Shown here: positions 6,234-7,667 of the stretch, one piece after another
Layout of the letters: each line of letters begins with the position of its first letter
Position numbering within the stretch: the first letter of the stretch is position 1
From: Verrucomicrobiota bacterium
GTDB taxonomy: Bacteria > Verrucomicrobiota > Verrucomicrobiia > Limisphaerales > UBA1096
Assembly (NCBI GenBank): GCA_003972865.1
Contig: QOAX01000202.1
Location: forward strand, 1-7,667
DNA: 7,667 nucleotides
Direction: 5' to 3'
The notes under the pieces: generated by a model
Told to the model about the DNA's origin: nothing
What the model saw: only the letters and a program-made list of their open reading frames with translations
Databases searched by the model: none
Made by a program: the position numbers and the translations under genes

Positions 6234-7098
6234 ACCTCTACTAATCATAACTATCGCAGCCCTGCCATTGATGGGGTATGGGAAGCCAGCGCAAGAATCC
6301 GAGGCTACCCCAGTGCCGCAGACCGAGGTACAGAAACCCCAGCAAGCCGAAGAAACCAAGACTCCGAAACCTATAGCTGCCGAGTCGGCAAAGCCTCCAA
6401 CACCACCAAAGACAGTTTCAGCTAACGAAGGCACTGACCCAGCCCGAGAGGTAAAACCAGAACCGCCGACAGCCAAGGTTGAAGAGTCCGAAATTTCAAT
6501 TCACGAGGCTGCTTGGGAAGGAAACATCAAAGCCGTCGAACAGCACTTGGCTTCTGGCACAGATGTGAATGCGGAGGATGATTTGTATGGAGACACTCCT
6601 TTACTTTGGGCGACTGGTTTCGGCCACAAGGAAGTAGCCGCACTACTAATCGCTAAAGGTGCGGATGTGAATGCGAAGGCTGAGGGGGGATGGACTCCTT
6701 TGCATTACGCAACTGGTGGAGATGACAAGGACATCGTGGAACTGCTAATTGCCAAAGGTGCGGATGTAAATGCGAAGGAGACAAAGGATCGAATTACCCC
6801 ATTGCATTGGGCAGCTTGGCGAGGTCACGAGGAAGTCGCTGAACTGCTTATTGCTAAAGGTGCAGATGTTAATACGAAAAATATGGATGGAGGGACTCCT
6901 TTGCATAACGCTACTTGGAAAGGTCACAAGGAAATCGCCAAACTGCTTATTGTAAAAAATGCGGATGTGAATGCGAAGGATGTTGAAGGGCAAACCCCGC
7001 TAGATTGGGCCGAAGAAGAAAAATACAAAGAGATCGCCGACCTCATCCGCAAACACGGAGGCAAGACGGCTGCAGAATTGAAAGCTGAAGGGAAATGA
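6229..7098 (+). CDS. Exported ankyrin-repeat protein with degenerate lipobox
   Basis: This is a 289-residue protein. The ATG at 6229 is preferred over a GTG at 6184 because the signal sequence MKPLLIITIAALPLMG then starts the protein. The segment PLMGYGKPAQ aligns with VLMAGCGAQ of the next gene: Tyr17 stands where that lipoprotein has Cys17, so this copy should not be lipidated and may be cut by signal peptidase I near KPA/QE or stay anchored. A Pro/Glu/Lys-rich, probably disordered linker covers 20-85. Residues 88-276 hold five ankyrin repeats plus a capping one, seen as SIHEAAW at 90 and TPL at 123, 156, 190, 223 and 256, with HKEVAALLIAKGADVNAK-type second halves. It ends in KHGGKTAAELKAEGK, a tail shared with the next gene. 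Ankyrin repeats bind proteins; the partner is unknown. The stop overlaps the next start as ATGA. Confidence 0.9.
   Translation: MKPLLIITIAALPLMGYGKPAQESEATPVPQTEVQKPQQAEETKTPKPIAAESAKPPTPPKTVSANEGTDPAREVKPEPPTAKVEESEISIHEAAWEGNIKAVEQHLASGTDVNAEDDLYGDTPLLWATGFGHKEVAALLIAKGADVNAKAEGGWTPLHYATGGDDKDIVELLIAKGADVNAKETKDRITPLHWAAWRGHEEVAELLIAKGADVNTKNMDGGTPLHNATWKGHKEIAKLLIVKNADVNAKDVEGQTPLDWAEEEKYKEIADLIRKHGGKTAAELKAEGK
6490..7056 (+). repeat. Ankyrin-coding tandem repeat, units of 99-102 bases
   Basis: There are five full units and one partial. The TPL codons fall at residues 123, 156, 190, 223 and 256, a period of 33 residues with one unit of 34. The middle units are also alike at DNA level, with forms of AAAGGTGCGGATGTGAATGC at about 6655, 6755, 6855 and 6955, which suggests expansion by duplication or ongoing homogenisation. 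The first unit (6490-6590) is the most diverged. Confidence 0.85.
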
Positions 7099-7658
7099 AA
7101 CAAATACTAATCACAACAATCGCAGCCGTGCTAATGGCGGGGTGCGGCGCGCAACCCGCGCGGGAGCCGGCCAAGCCTGTCGAGCCGACTGCCAAAACAC
7201 CGGCGACACCCCCCGAACTCGTCACCCTAGCGCCAGCGCAACCGGTGCCGGAGGCAACACCCCCAAAACCCACCGCCCAAGCGCCCGCACAGCCAGCGCC
7301 GGAGGTTCAACCCGTCGAGCCTGCCGCCCCGGAAGCCAAGCCAGCCAAATGGGAGGCGGCAACACGGGGAAATTGGGACGCGGCAACGCGCGGTAACACC
7401 GAACTAATCAAACGACTGCTGGCGGATGGAATGGACGTCGATGTAACAGACAAGGAGGGGCTGACTGCCTTGTATCGTGCTGCACACAATGATCAAAAAG
7501 AAACCGTGTCATTACTTCTGAGCAAAGGAGCCAATGTCAACATTAGGGACAAGTTTGGCAACACACCTCTGGATGTCACACTTAATGACAACATCGCCGA
7601 TATCCTCCGCAAACACGGCGGCAAAACGGGTCAAGAATTGAAAGCCGAGGGCAATTAA
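7095..7658 (+). CDS. Ankyrin-repeat lipoprotein
   Basis: This is a 187-residue paralogue of the preceding gene. The ATG at 7095 overlaps the upstream stop (ATGA), with AAGGG just before it, so the two are translationally coupled. MKQILITTIAAVLMAGC is a lipoprotein signal peptide with lipobox LMAGC and lipidation at Cys17. Gly at +2 gives no inner-membrane retention signal, so outer-membrane anchoring is likely by analogy with the Lol rule. Residues 20-85 form a Pro/Ala/Glu-rich spacer, G/C-richer in DNA than the ankyrin part. The ankyrin domain (about 86-175) has two full repeats (TAL at 124, TPL at 157) and a shortened cap. Its first helix start is duplicated (WEAATRGN, WDAATRGN at 86-101). 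The tail RKHGGKTGQELKAEGN matches the upstream paralogue. The probable side is the periplasmic face or cell surface; the ligand is unknown. Confidence 0.9.
   Translation: MKQILITTIAAVLMAGCGAQPAREPAKPVEPTAKTPATPPELVTLAPAQPVPEATPPKPTAQAPAQPAPEVQPVEPAAPEAKPAKWEAATRGNWDAATRGNTELIKRLLADGMDVDVTDKEGLTALYRAAHNDQKETVSLLLSKGANVNIRDKFGNTPLDVTLNDNIADILRKHGGKTGQELKAEGN
7350..7397 (+). repeat. 24-base in-frame tandem duplication in the ankyrin lipoprotein gene
   Basis: The bases at 7350-7373 and 7374-7397 encode WEAATRGN and WDAATRGN. The two copies differ at a few positions, mostly silent or conservative. The duplication repeats the start of the first ankyrin helix, so only the second copy can be in the normal repeat register. 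Confidence 0.8.
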
Positions 7659-7667
7659 GCCAGAGAT

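Noticed and set aside
6490..7056. Regularly spaced repeats as a CRISPR array
   Set aside because: The units are coding, in frame, 33-34 residues long with ankyrin consensus, and there are no unique spacers between identical repeats.

Overview
The window looks like chromosomal DNA of a Gram-negative bacterium, most likely a member of the Verrucomicrobiota (possibly the Pedosphaera/Limisphaerales side). The direct evidence for a diderm cell is a type II secretion (T2SS) operon with a full set of minor pseudopilins, a lipoprotein signal and two Sec signal peptides. The phylum call is inference from remembered family resemblance: secreted ankyrin proteins ending in an HGGKT..ELKAEG tail, an Arg/Asp/Gly-rich small periplasmic protein, and a pseudopilin of the GAFTLLEL type. 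No search was run.

Layout. From about 5841 down to base 1, everything is on the minus strand and tightly packed: a small secreted Arg-rich helical protein, then gspE (ATPase), gspF (inner-membrane platform), gspG (major pseudopilin), gspH, gspI, gspJ and the first 77 codons of gspK, which runs off the left edge. Gaps are 35, 5 and 8 bases, then overlaps of 38 and 71 bases, then gaps of 3 and 9 bases. I see no terminator between these genes, so they probably form one transcript. GspC, GspL, GspM and the secretin GspD are not in the window and would be expected to the left. Bases 5842-6228 form a divergent intergenic region of 387 bases that should hold the promoters. On the plus strand, 6229-7658 carries two paralogous secreted ankyrin-repeat proteins overlapping by ATGA. 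The second is a lipoprotein. The first has the same N-terminal layout but a Tyr where the lipidated Cys should be.

How the genes work together. GspE hydrolyses ATP in the cytoplasm and drives GspF. GspF builds a pseudopilus from GspG, capped by a tip complex of GspH, GspI, GspJ and GspK, which pushes folded periplasmic proteins through the secretin. The small leading protein is exported to the periplasm and its job is unknown. The ankyrin pair is exported too; a link to the secretion system rests on position only.

I found no RNA genes, CRISPR arrays, insertion sequences or phage genes. The more unusual signals are the lipobox loss in a tandem pair, paralogue ends that are alike at DNA level around unlike middles, a 12-base inverted repeat sitting exactly on the two divergent start codons, a 12-base perfect palindrome between them, the long gspH/gspI overlap, and an acidic tail on GspJ.
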